A DNA stretch of 64,000 bases, taken from Nonomuraea wenchangensis. GTDB lineage: Bacteria; Actinomycetota; Actinomycetes; Streptosporangiales; Streptosporangiaceae. This document shows, one piece after another, positions 31,600 through 40,035 of the stretch. Location: contig NZ_FOHX01000005.1 in assembly GCF_900111685.1 (NCBI RefSeq), forward strand, positions 496,001-560,000. Direction: 5' to 3'. The notes under the pieces are model-generated. The model saw nothing but the letters and a program-made list of their open reading frames with translations, searched no databases and had not been told where the DNA came from. Every line of letters starts with the position of its first letter. The stretch's first letter is position 1. The translations under genes were made by a program, and so were the position numbers.

Positions 31600-34098
31600 C
31601 TACAGCCGGTTGAGCCCCTGCACGTGCAGCACGGCCCGGCCCTCCTCGTCGGAGGCGGCGAGGTCCACCTGGGCGTCGATGCCCCAGTCGCCGTCGCCCG
31701 CCGGATCCTTGATCGTCTGGCGCACCTTCCAGAGCCCCTGCTCCTCCTCGATGCGCAGCAACGCGGGCCCGCGCGCGTCGGCGTCGGTGCCGATCTCCTC
31801 GTGGTCGGCGTAGTAGGCGTCCAGCGCCGCGCCCCAGTCGACGTCGGGAGCCAGCTCCGCCAGCTCCTCCTCCTTCTCCAGCGCGCACAGCTCGACCAGC
31901 CGGAACATGGCGTTGCGGACCAGCACCCTGAAGGCCCTCGGGTTGCCGGTGACCGGCCGCACCCGCGCCTCCAGCTCCTGCTGCCGCTCCAGCGCCTCGG
32001 CCGGGTTGGCCAGCTTCTCCCACTCGTCGATCAGCGAGGAGTCGACCTGCCGGACCAGCTCGCCCAGCCACTCGATGAGGTCGACCAGGTCGTCGGTCTT
32101 GAGATGCTCGGGCACCGTCCGCGACAGCGTGCGGTAGGCGTCGGCCAGATAACGCAGCACCGTGCCCTCGGAGCGGGACAGCTCGTAGAACTGGATGTAG
32201 TCGCCGAAGGTCATCGCGCGCTCGAACATGTCGCGCACCACCGACTTCGGGCTCACCGTGTGGTCGGCGACCCACGGATGGCCGCGCCGGTAGGTCTCGT
32301 ACGCGCCGAGCAGCAGATCCTCCAGCGGCATCGGGTACATGACCTCGGTGAGCCGCTCCATGCGCTCTTCGTACTCGATGCCGTCGGCCTTCATCTGCGC
32401 GACGGCCTCGCCCTTCGCCTTCTTGAGCTGCGCCGAAAGGATCTGGCGCGGGTCGTCAAGGATCGACTCGACGATCGAGACCAGGTCCAGCGCGTACGAC
32501 GGCGACTCGCGGTCCAGCAGGTCGAAGGCCGCCAGCGCGAACGTCGACAGCGCCTGGTTGAGCGCGAAGTCCTCCTGCAGCTCGATGGTGAGCCGGGCCC
32601 GGCGGCCCTGCTCGTCCGGCTCGGCGAACTGCTCGACGATGCCGCCGGCGAGCAGCGAGCGGTAGATGGCGATGGCCTGGCTGATGTGCCGGCGCTGCCA
32701 CTTGCGGTCCTCGTGGTTGTCGGTCAGCAGGTGCTTCATCGCCTGGAAGCAGTCGCCCGGCCGGTTGATGACGGCCAGCAGCATCGCGTTGGTGACCTTG
32801 AAACGCGACTGGAGCGGCTCGGGCTCGGCCTCCTGCAGCTTCTGGAAGGTCTCCTCGCTCCAGCCGACGAAGCCCTCCGGCGGCTTCTTGCGGGCGTAGC
32901 CGCGCCGCCGCTTGGGATCGTCGCCGATCTTGGCGAGGGCGCGGGCGTTGTCGATCTCGTGCTCGGGGGCCTGGCAGGCGACGTAGCCGATGGTGTCGAA
33001 GCCCGCCCGCCCGGCGCGGCCGGCGATCTGGTGGAACTCGCGGGCGCGCAGCCGGCGGACCTTGTTGCCGTCGTACTTCGACAGCGCGGTGAACAGCACC
33101 GTGCGGATCGGGACGTTGACGCCCACGCCGAGGGTGTCGGTGCCGCAGATGACCTTGAGCAGGCCCGCCTGCGCCAGGCGTTCGACCAGGCGGCGGTATT
33201 TCGGCAGCATGCCCGCGTGGTGCACGCCGATGCCGTGGCGCACCAGCCGTGACAGCGCCCGGCCGAAGCGGGTGGTGAAGCGGAAGCCGCCGATCATCGC
33301 GGCGATGGCCTCCTTCTCGGCCTTCGTCGCCATGTTGATAGACATCAGCGACTGGGCCCGCTCCATGGCCGCGGCCTGCGTGAAGTGCACGACGTAGACC
33401 GGCGCCTGGCCGGTGGAGAGCATCTCCTCCAGCGTCTCGTGCAGCGGCGTCATCCGGTAGGAGTAGATCAGCGGGACCGGCCGCTCGGCGTGCTTGACCA
33501 CCGCCGTCGGCCGGCCGGTGCGCCGGGTGAGGTCGCGCTCGAACATCGTGACGTCGCCCAGCGTCGCCGACATCAGCACGAACTGCACGTGCGGCAGCTC
33601 CAGCAGCGGCACCTGCCAGGCCCAGCCGCGGTCGGGCTCGGCGTAGAAGTGGAACTCGTCCATGACGACCTGGCCGATGTCGGCCCGCGCGCCGTCGCGC
33701 AGCGCCACGTTGGCCAGGATCTCGGCGGTGCAGCAGATGATCGGGGCGCCCGGGTTGACGCTGGCGTCGCCGGTCATCATGCCGACGTTCTCGGTGCCGA
33801 AGACGGCGCACAGGTCGAAGAACTTCTCCGACACCAGCGCCTTGATCGGCGCGGTGTAGAAGGTGCGCTGGTCGCGGGTCAGGGCCGTGAAGTGGGCTCC
33901 GGCCGCCACGAGCGACTTGCCCGAGCCCGTCGGCGTGGCCAGGATGAGGTTGCTGCCCGAGACGACCTCGATGAGGGCTTCCTCCTGGGCCGGATAGAGG
34001 GTGAGCCCGCGTTCGGTGTTCCAGGCGGCGAACGCGTCGAAGATGGCGTCCGGCTCGGCGTCGATCTCTTCTGGCAGGCGGTCCACGAGTAGGCTCAC
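31600..34098 (-). CDS. DEAD/DEAH-box helicase with DUF3516
   Basis: An 832-residue superfamily-2 helicase. Motifs: Walker A TPTGSGKS near residue 60, DEFH box (VVMDEFHFYAEPDRGW), motif III SAT, and motif VI HQIAGRAGRAGFDT; the C-terminal 400 residues belong to the DUF3516 family-specific region. Related to Ski2/Mtr4-like RNA helicases, it probably unwinds structured RNA; partners unknown. GTG 34098 (MSLLVDRLPEEI) fits the usual family start; an ATG at 34158 would add 20 residues. Confidence 0.9.
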   Translation of the reverse strand: MSLLVDRLPEEIDAEPDAIFDAFAAWNTERGLTLYPAQEEALIEVVSGSNLILATPTGSGKSLVAAGAHFTALTRDQRTFYTAPIKALVSEKFFDLCAVFGTENVGMMTGDASVNPGAPIICCTAEILANVALRDGARADIGQVVMDEFHFYAEPDRGWAWQVPLLELPHVQFVLMSATLGDVTMFERDLTRRTGRPTAVVKHAERPVPLIYSYRMTPLHETLEEMLSTGQAPVYVVHFTQAAAMERAQSLMSINMATKAEKEAIAAMIGGFRFTTRFGRALSRLVRHGIGVHHAGMLPKYRRLVERLAQAGLLKVICGTDTLGVGVNVPIRTVLFTALSKYDGNKVRRLRAREFHQIAGRAGRAGFDTIGYVACQAPEHEIDNARALAKIGDDPKRRRGYARKKPPEGFVGWSEETFQKLQEAEPEPLQSRFKVTNAMLLAVINRPGDCFQAMKHLLTDNHEDRKWQRRHISQAIAIYRSLLAGGIVEQFAEPDEQGRRARLTIELQEDFALNQALSTFALAAFDLLDRESPSYALDLVSIVESILDDPRQILSAQLKKAKGEAVAQMKADGIEYEERMERLTEVMYPMPLEDLLLGAYETYRRGHPWVADHTVSPKSVVRDMFERAMTFGDYIQFYELSRSEGTVLRYLADAYRTLSRTVPEHLKTDDLVDLIEWLGELVRQVDSSLIDEWEKLANPAEALERQQELEARVRPVTGNPRAFRVLVRNAMFRLVELCALEKEEELAELAPDVDWGAALDAYYADHEEIGTDADARGPALLRIEEEQGLWKVRQTIKDPAGDGDWGIDAQVDLAASDEEGRAVLHVQGLNRL

Positions 34099-34176
34099 AC
34101 CACCTATCCTGCCGAAGTTTGCCCGGTGCTCGAACCGGTCCCCGCCATCTGGCGTCAACCTGGGGCCCTCGCGCCG

Positions 34177-35460
34177 CTACGAGCGGGCCCGCGGCACGGT
34201 CACGAGCAGCCCGCCGAGGATCGCCAGCATCGCCAGGAACGCCCACGGGCCGGGCGCGAACCCGACGCAGGTCAGCGTCAGGACCCCGGCCCCGATCAGC
34301 GCCGCCGCGGCCGTCGTCGCGCCGGTGCCGGCCGTGCCGTACGGCAGCGCGGGCGGCGTCTCGAACCGGGCGAAGATCCGCGTCAGCGGCCACATCACCA
34401 GGCACAGCAGCCCGAACCAGAGCGGCCAGCCCGCCAGCCAGAACGCGCCGCCCGGCGCCGGCGTGTCCACCCGCAGCAGCACCACGACCACGCCGGTGAC
34501 CGCGAACAGCGCCGGCATGTGCCACAGGTAGACCGTCATGATCCGCGGGCCGGCCCACGCCAGCAGCCGGCCGAGCGGCAGCCGGACCAGCACCGGCCGC
34601 AGCAGCACCGCCAGCCCGATCTGCCCGAGGCCCACGGCCAGCATGGCGAGCGTGGGCGGGGCCATGTTCGACACCTCGGCGCCGGGCAGACCGATCATGC
34701 TGCCCGGGTAGGGGCCGAAGGCCACCAGCAGCGCCGCCGCGCCGAACCCGCCCGCCGCGAGGGCCCACGGCCGGCGCAGCCGACCCTCGGCGTAGAAGAA
34801 GCCGAGCTGGTGCACCGCCAGCCAGACGAACACGATGTTCAGGTAGCCGACGGCGTCGAGGCCGGTCGTGAAGCGTACGACGTCCGTGAGCACCGCCCCG
34901 GCCGCCAGCGCCGCCGGCACCGCCGCGCCGAAGCGGGCGTGCAGGCGCAGCGCGTACGGGGTCGCCACCACCGCGATGAGGTAGACCGCGAGGAACCACA
35001 GGAGCTGCCCCGTGAGCTGCGCCCCCACCCGGAGCGGCTGCTCGGGCACGCCGAGCGAGAGCAGCACCTGGGGGAGCGGGATCCACACCGCCGCCAGCGG
35101 CAGCAGCGGCCAGGCCAGCCGCCGCAGCCGCACCGCCAGCCAGCGCGGCGTCCCCTCACGGGCGCGGGCGAAGCCGATCGCGTTCGCCGCGCCGCCCGCG
35201 AAGAACACCAGCGGCATCACCTGGCTGAGCCACGTCACCACCCACACGCCGGGCGTGGCCAGCGCGTTGCCCGTGGTCAGCCGCGCGCCGTCGTACGACA
35301 GCACGGGGATCGTCCAATGCTGGAACACGATCAGCGCCATGCCGAGCACCCGCAGCAGATCGACGAACGGGTCCCGTCCCTTCGGGATCCCCGTAGGGGC
35401 GCCCGTGGACGGGCGCGGTGGCGCGGCGGGGGCTGCCGGGCGGTCCAGCAGGACGGTCAT
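34177..35460 (-). CDS. Membrane acyltransferase 3 family protein
   Basis: A 427-residue integral membrane protein with about ten hydrophobic segments, starting with FVDLLRVLGMALIVFQHW, the acyltransferase-3 opening (family Arg and His in R..GM.LIVFQHW), and with PLVFFAGGAANAIGF and VYLWHMPALF later. Such proteins transfer acyl groups to extracytoplasmic sugars, peptidoglycan or antibiotics. GAGG precedes ATG 35460. Acceptor unknown. Confidence 0.85.
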   Translation of the reverse strand: MTVLLDRPAAPAAPPRPSTGAPTGIPKGRDPFVDLLRVLGMALIVFQHWTIPVLSYDGARLTTGNALATPGVWVVTWLSQVMPLVFFAGGAANAIGFARAREGTPRWLAVRLRRLAWPLLPLAAVWIPLPQVLLSLGVPEQPLRVGAQLTGQLLWFLAVYLIAVVATPYALRLHARFGAAVPAALAAGAVLTDVVRFTTGLDAVGYLNIVFVWLAVHQLGFFYAEGRLRRPWALAAGGFGAAALLVAFGPYPGSMIGLPGAEVSNMAPPTLAMLAVGLGQIGLAVLLRPVLVRLPLGRLLAWAGPRIMTVYLWHMPALFAVTGVVVVLLRVDTPAPGGAFWLAGWPLWFGLLCLVMWPLTRIFARFETPPALPYGTAGTGATTAAAALIGAGVLTLTCVGFAPGPWAFLAMLAILGGLLVTVPRARS

Positions 35461-35635
35461 GGGTGCCTCGATTCAGGGGGGATGCGATGGGTCAAGGCTC
35501 CCGCCGCGGACCCGTCCGGCGCATTGCCGCGAGCCGCCGTTCCCAGGTCGCGATCACACCACTGCCGGGGGTAGGGACAGCCCTACCCCCTCACACCGGA
35601 CCGCCTGCTCGTCACGTCCGTGCCGAGGTTCTAGC

Positions 35636-36892
35636 GTGAAGGCCATGCGCTCCCTCCTGAGGCGGGTCCTTCTCGACACCCGCTACACCTTGGTCGGCTT
35701 CCCCACGGCCGTCATCGGCTTCGTGCTCATGATCGCCGGCTTCTCGGCCGGCGTCGGCACCGTGGTCGTGTGGGTCGGCGTGCCGCTGCTGGCCGGCACG
35801 CTGATGGTCGCGCGTGGTTTCGCCGACGCGGAGCGCGGATGGCTGTCCGACGTGCTCGACCGGCCGCCGGTGCGGCCGCGGTACAAGCCCGCCCCGGCCG
35901 ACGCGGGCCGCTTCCGCCGCCTGGTCAACCCGCTCACCAGCGGGCAGTCCTGGCTCGACCTGCTGCACGGGGTGATCAACTTCCCGATCGCGATCGTGTC
36001 GTTCGTGCTGACCGTGGTCGCCTGGGCGGTGCCGGTGGCGGCGCTGACGTACCCGGTCTACGGGCTCGTCACCTCGCGCATCCCCGGCAACGTCGAGCTG
36101 CCCGAGCTGCTCGGGCTCGGCGACGGCTACCTCGTCAACTCCGCCTTCTACCTCGTGCTCGGCCTGGCCTTCGCGTTGGTCGCGCCCGTCCTGGTGCGCG
36201 GCTCGGCGCTGCTGCGGGCCTCGCTCGGCCGGGCGCTGCTGACCGGCGTGGCCGAGCTGCAGGAGCGCATCAGCGACCTCACCGAGGGCCGCGCCGCCGC
36301 CGTCTCCGCCGAGGCGAACGCCCTGCGCAAGCTGGAGCGCGACATCCACGACGGGCCGCAGCAGCGGCTGGTCTCGCTGGCCATGGAGCTGTCGCGGGCC
36401 CAGCGCCAGCTCGCCAGGGACCCGGAGGCGGCCTCGGCCACGATCAAGTCCGCGATCTTCGCCACCCGTGAGACGCTGGACGAGCTGCGCGCGCTCTCGC
36501 GCGGCATCGCCCCGCCCATCCTGTCCGACCGCGGCCTCGCGCCCGCCCTCGCCGCCCTCGCCGGGCGCGCCACCCTGCCCGTGGACCTCGACGTGCAGGT
36601 CGTCGAGCGCTTCCCGGCGGCCATCGAGAACGCCCTCTACTTCGTCTGCGCCGAGAGCCTCACCAACGTGGCCAAGCACAGCCGCGCCACCGTCTGCACG
36701 ATCCAGCTCCAGCGCCTCGGCGACGCCCTCATGCTCACGATCGGGGATGATGGGGTCGGCGGCGCGAACGTCGCCAAGGGACACGGTCTCGCCGGGCTGG
36801 CCGACCGGCTCCGCGCCGTCGACGGGGAGCTGACCGTACAGTCGCCGGACGGCGGGCCGACGTTGATCGTAGCGGAGGTGCCGTGCGGGTAG
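35636..36892 (+). CDS. Membrane sensor histidine kinase
   Basis: A 418-residue kinase of the NarL/DesK type. Four membrane helices flank a putative sensor (DUF4153/'sensor_1'-like arrangement GFPTAVIGFVLMIAGF ... GQSWLDLLHGVINFPIAIV), followed by the phosphoacceptor RDIHDGPQQRLVSLAMEL (His) and the HATPase with ESLTNVAKHS (N box) and GDDGVGG. GTG 35636 has GAGG seven bases upstream; ATG 35645 is the alternative. Its end overlaps the response regulator by 10 bases. Confidence 0.92.
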   Translation: MKAMRSLLRRVLLDTRYTLVGFPTAVIGFVLMIAGFSAGVGTVVVWVGVPLLAGTLMVARGFADAERGWLSDVLDRPPVRPRYKPAPADAGRFRRLVNPLTSGQSWLDLLHGVINFPIAIVSFVLTVVAWAVPVAALTYPVYGLVTSRIPGNVELPELLGLGDGYLVNSAFYLVLGLAFALVAPVLVRGSALLRASLGRALLTGVAELQERISDLTEGRAAAVSAEANALRKLERDIHDGPQQRLVSLAMELSRAQRQLARDPEAASATIKSAIFATRETLDELRALSRGIAPPILSDRGLAPALAALAGRATLPVDLDVQVVERFPAAIENALYFVCAESLTNVAKHSRATVCTIQLQRLGDALMLTIGDDGVGGANVAKGHGLAGLADRLRAVDGELTVQSPDGGPTLIVAEVPCG

Positions 36893-37530
36893 TCGTGGCC
36901 GATGACGCGGTTCTGATCAGGGAGGGCCTGGTCAGGCTGCTGGAGGAGTTCGGCTTCGAGGTGGTCGCCACCGTCGGTGACGGTGACACCCTGGTCGAGG
37001 CGATCGCCGAGCACAAGCCCGACGTGTCGGTGGTCGACGTGCGGATGCCGCCGTCGTTCACCGACGAGGGGCTGCGCGCGGCGGTCGAGGCACGACGCAG
37101 GGTGCCGGGCGCGCCCGTGCTCATCCTGTCGCAGTACGTCGAGGTCTCCTATGCCGACGACCTGCTCGCCGACGCCCGTGGCGCGGTGGGCTACCTGCTG
37201 AAGGACCGGGTCGTCGACGTGGACGAGTTTCTGGAAGGCCTGCGGCGGGTCGCCGCGGGCGGGACCGTGTTCGATCCACAGGTGGTGTCCCAGTTGATGG
37301 TGCGCAGACGCAAGGACGACCCTCTGGCCCAGCTCACGCCCCGCGAGCGCGAGGTGCTCGGGCTGATGGCCGAGGGGAAGTCGAATCCGGCCATCGGGCG
37401 GCAGCTCGTCATCAGCGACGGGGCGGTGGAGAAGCACATCAGGAGCATCTTCAGCAAGCTCGGTCTCTACGCGGAGGACGCCGACCAGCATCGCCGGGTG
37501 CTCGCGGTCCTGGCGTACCTGCGCTCCTGA
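36883..37530 (+). CDS. NarL/LuxR-type response regulator
   Basis: A 215-residue regulator: receiver with acidic pair Asp7/Asp8, phosphoacceptor Asp52 (VVDVRMPP), Ser in LILSQY and Lys in YLLKDR; then a LuxR helix-turn-helix (LTPREREVLGLMAEGKSNPAIGRQL, AVEKHIRSIFSKLGL). It overlaps the kinase gene and is its cognate partner. Target genes are not evident; the upstream acyltransferase is divergent. Confidence 0.94.
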   Translation: MRVVVADDAVLIREGLVRLLEEFGFEVVATVGDGDTLVEAIAEHKPDVSVVDVRMPPSFTDEGLRAAVEARRRVPGAPVLILSQYVEVSYADDLLADARGAVGYLLKDRVVDVDEFLEGLRRVAAGGTVFDPQVVSQLMVRRRKDDPLAQLTPREREVLGLMAEGKSNPAIGRQLVISDGAVEKHIRSIFSKLGLYAEDADQHRRVLAVLAYLRS

Positions 37531-37579
37531 GAGACGTGCCCGTCCCCGGCCCCTCGGCCCTTCGGACCGGCCCGCCGGT

Positions 37580-37668
37580 GAAGAGCGGGGCGGCTCGCCG
37601 CTCTTCCGGCCCCTCCGCGGCCTGATCGAAGGGTCAATGGCCGGTCCGCGCGACGCCCCGCGCGGACC
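37580..37668. terminator. Two hairpins between convergent genes
   Basis: GAAGAGCGG/CCGCTCTTC (37580-37588 and 37598-37606) and GGTCCGCGCG/CGCGCGGACC (37643-37652 and 37659-37668) are two perfect stems between the response regulator (plus) and the mIHF gene (minus). The first suits the regulator, the second the mIHF gene. Confidence 0.75.
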
Positions 37669-37680
37669 TGGCCGCCCTAC

Positions 37681-37986
37681 CTAGCCGAGCGCCTCGACCA
37701 GCTTCTTGCGCTGCTGGGCGCCCAGACCGCCGAGGCGGCGCTTCTCGTCGACGCCCGCCTCCTCCATGAGCGCGGTGGCCTTGGCCGGGCCGACGCCCTT
37801 GACGGCCCGCAGGGCCTGCGAAACCTTGATCTTCTTCGCGATGTCGTCGTCACGCTCCAGGAGCTGGGAGAAGGTCAGTTCGCCGGCCTTGACCTTGGCC
37901 AGCAGAGCCGTACGGGCGGCGCGGGCCTCGGCGGCCTTCGCCAGAGCCGCCTGCCGCTGCTCGGGGGTGAGGGTGGGAAGTGCCAT
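37681..37986 (-). CDS. mIHF-type integration host factor, divergent copy
   Basis: A 101-residue actinobacterial nucleoid protein. It starts MALPTLTPEQRQAALAKA like canonical mIHF and ends with the helix-hairpin-helix-like IKVSQALRAVKGVGPAKATALMEEAGV and RRLGGLGAQQRKKLVEALG. Canonical mIHF is encoded in the pyrF-gmk region; here the gene stands alone and several core residues differ (KGVGPAKA for PGVGKVRA), so it is probably a paralogue. AGGAGAG lies 6-8 bases upstream of the ATG. Confidence 0.9.
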   Translation of the reverse strand: MALPTLTPEQRQAALAKAAEARAARTALLAKVKAGELTFSQLLERDDDIAKKIKVSQALRAVKGVGPAKATALMEEAGVDEKRRLGGLGAQQRKKLVEALG

Positions 37987-38628
37987 CTCAGTTCTCTCCT
38001 CGGGGAGTTTGGGTTCGGGTCTTTGTTACCCGTGGTGCAGTGGCTAATCATGGCGGATGCCGGGGGTTCTTGTTTGCGGAAAGCGCCCGCTCAGCGCCAT
38101 CTCCGACCTGCGTGGTCGCTCAGGAGGGGGTCGCGGGCGGCTCCTCCGGCCGTCCGGCCGCCCGCCACGCGATCTTGCCCGCGCCGGTCCGTGCCGGGCC
38201 GGCCGCCGGCCCGCGGCGGCCTCGCGCGGGCAGAGCCGGCTCGCCTGCTGTGGCGGGGGCGTGGAAGGCGGGGGACGGGGCGGCGGAGCAGGCGGTCACG
38301 TCCGTCCCCGGGGACCTGTCCGGGCGCCCGCGGACCCTCGATGACCTGCGAAGACGTGGCCGCTCTGCCTGCCGGCCCGGCCGGCCGGCGGGCGGCGGGG
38401 GCGGGCGCGGTCTCCTGCCCGGTGGCGGGCGCGTACGGGGGAGCGGCGGCATGATCGGCGACGGCCGGAGCCCGGACCATGATTGTTCCGCTCCCCGGCC
38501 CTCTCCCGACCGTGCCCCGCCCCTGCAAGATCACCTGGCGGGGGCCGTGAGGCGGGTCCTACGGCGGCTTTTCCGCCTTTGACGTGGAATTCATCACATT
38601 CGGCGGATCGGGCGTGTCGCGGGCCTGG
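37987..38628. other. 642-bp intergenic stretch without a convincing gene
   Basis: Between the mIHF start and the end of the ROK gene. Open frames exist on both strands (for instance 37980-38582 plus), but their translations are Arg/Gly/Pro-rich, lack any family pattern and have no ribosome binding site. A TAACAA -10-like element for mIHF may lie at 38027-38022 (minus). I see no repeat, RNA gene or insertion element. Confidence 0.5.
38563..38580. terminator. Small hairpin downstream of ROK gene
   Basis: GGCGG (38563-38567) and CCGCC (38573-38577) with loop CTTTT and a trailing TTT on the plus strand, 49 bases past the ROK stop. Short but well placed. Confidence 0.4.
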
Positions 38629-39963
38629 TCAGGGTGTGCTTCCGCGCCACTCGCCGAGTCCTTCCGGCGTCAGGAAGGCGTCGAAGACCGACTCCATCGC
38701 GCCGAGGAGCGCGCCCCGCCAGCCCAGCGCGGAGCCCTCGATGCGGGGCGGGGCCTCACGGCGGATCGCCATCAGGTACGGCTCCGCCGCCGCCCGTAGC
38801 GTCCCGCCCGCCCGCTCGTACAGCTCGACGCCGTGACCGGAGAGCGTGACGGCCTCGGGGTCGTGCGCGTTCACCAGGGCGGCGATGCCGCGCCCCAGGG
38901 CGCGGGCGTTGGCGGCCACCGCCTTCCGGCTCGTCGCCAGCACCCGCTCGGCCTGCTCGCGGCCCCGGCCGCCGCCGTGGGCCAGGCCGGCGTGGCGCAG
39001 GAGCGCGTTCGCGCCGACCTCCGTGCTCCAGCAGCCGAGCGCGCCGCACGGACAGGGGCGCTCGCCGCCGGTGAGCGGCATGTGGCCGAACTCCGCGCCG
39101 GAGCCCGCCGCGCCGCCGAGCGGCCGGCCGTCCACCACCAGCACGCCGCCCAGGTCGAAGTCCACATGCAGGTGCAGCCCCACCCGTACGCCCCGCAACC
39201 GGCCCCGCCGCGCCTCCGCCAGCGCCGCGAACGCGGTGTCGTTCCCCACGAACAACGGCACCCCCCACCCCCCGGCACCCCCCAGAACCGCCGCCGCCCC
39301 CCGCGCGGGCAGGGGAGGGGCGCCGGCCGCTCGCCCGGAGGGGAGAGGGTTGCCGGCGGAGTCCCAGCCGTCCCCCGCCCGCCCGGAGCGGGAGGGGGTG
39401 TCGGTGGAGCCTCGGGCGCCGGTGGGTGGGTGGGGGAGAGGGGTGGTGAGGAGGTGGGGGACGTCGACGGTGTGCCAGGACAGGTGGGCGATGTCGACCA
39501 GGCCGCCGTGGCGGACCGGGCCGGCCAGCGCCACGCCCACCCCCGCCACGCGGTGCCCGAGCCGCTCCCGTTCGGCGGCCAGAGCCTCGCCGAGCGTGCC
39601 GAGCGCGCCCTCGGGGGTGCCGTCGTGCGGCCGTACGGCGAGCACCGTGACCCGCCCGCCGAGCTCGCAGGCCGCCAGTTCCCAGGCGTCCTCGCGCACG
39701 TCGGCGGCCAGCGCGAGGGGGCCGCGCGGATGCGGTCCCGGCACCTGGGTGGGCCGGCCCCGGCCCTGCTCCCTGGCGGGCTCCTCGTGCAGCAGCTCGT
39801 CCTCCACCAGCCCCGCGACCAGTACGGACGCGGTCCCACGGGCCAGGCCCAGGTCGCGGGTGAGCTGGGATCGGGTGCGGGTGGCCCCGCCCTCGTGCAC
39901 GGCCCGCAGCAGCCGGGCCCGGTTGTGCGCGCGCAGCTCACCGCTCGTCGTCGCCCCGTTCAC
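38629..39963 (-). CDS. ROK-family repressor with repetitive insert
   Basis: A 444-residue ROK regulator: winged helix (TRSQLTRDLGLARGTASVLVAGL), sugar domain (VGNDTAFAALAEA, HVDFDLGGVLVVDGRPLGGA) and intact zinc motif CPCGALGCWSTEVG. It is about 50 residues longer than usual because a Gly/Pro/Ser-rich insert (residues about 178-238) splits the domain just before VPLFVGND; its DNA contains an imperfect repeat. GTG 39963 follows GAAGGGA. It is divergent from an MFS transporter and probably controls it. Confidence 0.88.
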   Translation of the reverse strand: MNGATTSGELRAHNRARLLRAVHEGGATRTRSQLTRDLGLARGTASVLVAGLVEDELLHEEPAREQGRGRPTQVPGPHPRGPLALAADVREDAWELAACELGGRVTVLAVRPHDGTPEGALGTLGEALAAERERLGHRVAGVGVALAGPVRHGGLVDIAHLSWHTVDVPHLLTTPLPHPPTGARGSTDTPSRSGRAGDGWDSAGNPLPSGRAAGAPPLPARGAAAVLGGAGGWGVPLFVGNDTAFAALAEARRGRLRGVRVGLHLHVDFDLGGVLVVDGRPLGGAAGSGAEFGHMPLTGGERPCPCGALGCWSTEVGANALLRHAGLAHGGGRGREQAERVLATSRKAVAANARALGRGIAALVNAHDPEAVTLSGHGVELYERAGGTLRAAAEPYLMAIRREAPPRIEGSALGWRGALLGAMESVFDAFLTPEGLGEWRGSTP

Positions 39964-40004
39964 GCCGTGGGTCCCTTCACGTCGTGGCTCCGTTCACCCG
40001 TGAC
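39959..40004. promoter_or_regulatory. Three 17-bp-spaced repeats in ROK/MFS control region
   Basis: TTCACGCCGTGG (39959-39970), TTCACGTCGTGG (39976-39987) and TTCACCCGTGAC (39993-40004) recur every 17 bp; the first two contain the palindrome CACG-N-CGTG. The ROK start codon lies in the first copy and the probable -35 of the MFS gene in the third, so a protein bound here could control both genes. Confidence 0.5.
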
Positions 40005-40035
40005 TTCGCTGACGGGGACAGTTTATGCTCTTGGC

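Noticed and set aside
32456-35086. 876-codon minus-strand frame
   Set aside because: Overlaps the helicase and acyltransferase genes out of frame; Arg/Ala-rich, no motifs.
37980-38582. Possible 200-residue gene in the large intergenic region
   Set aside because: Gly/Arg/Pro-rich translation, no ribosome binding site, no family pattern; kept as non-coding.
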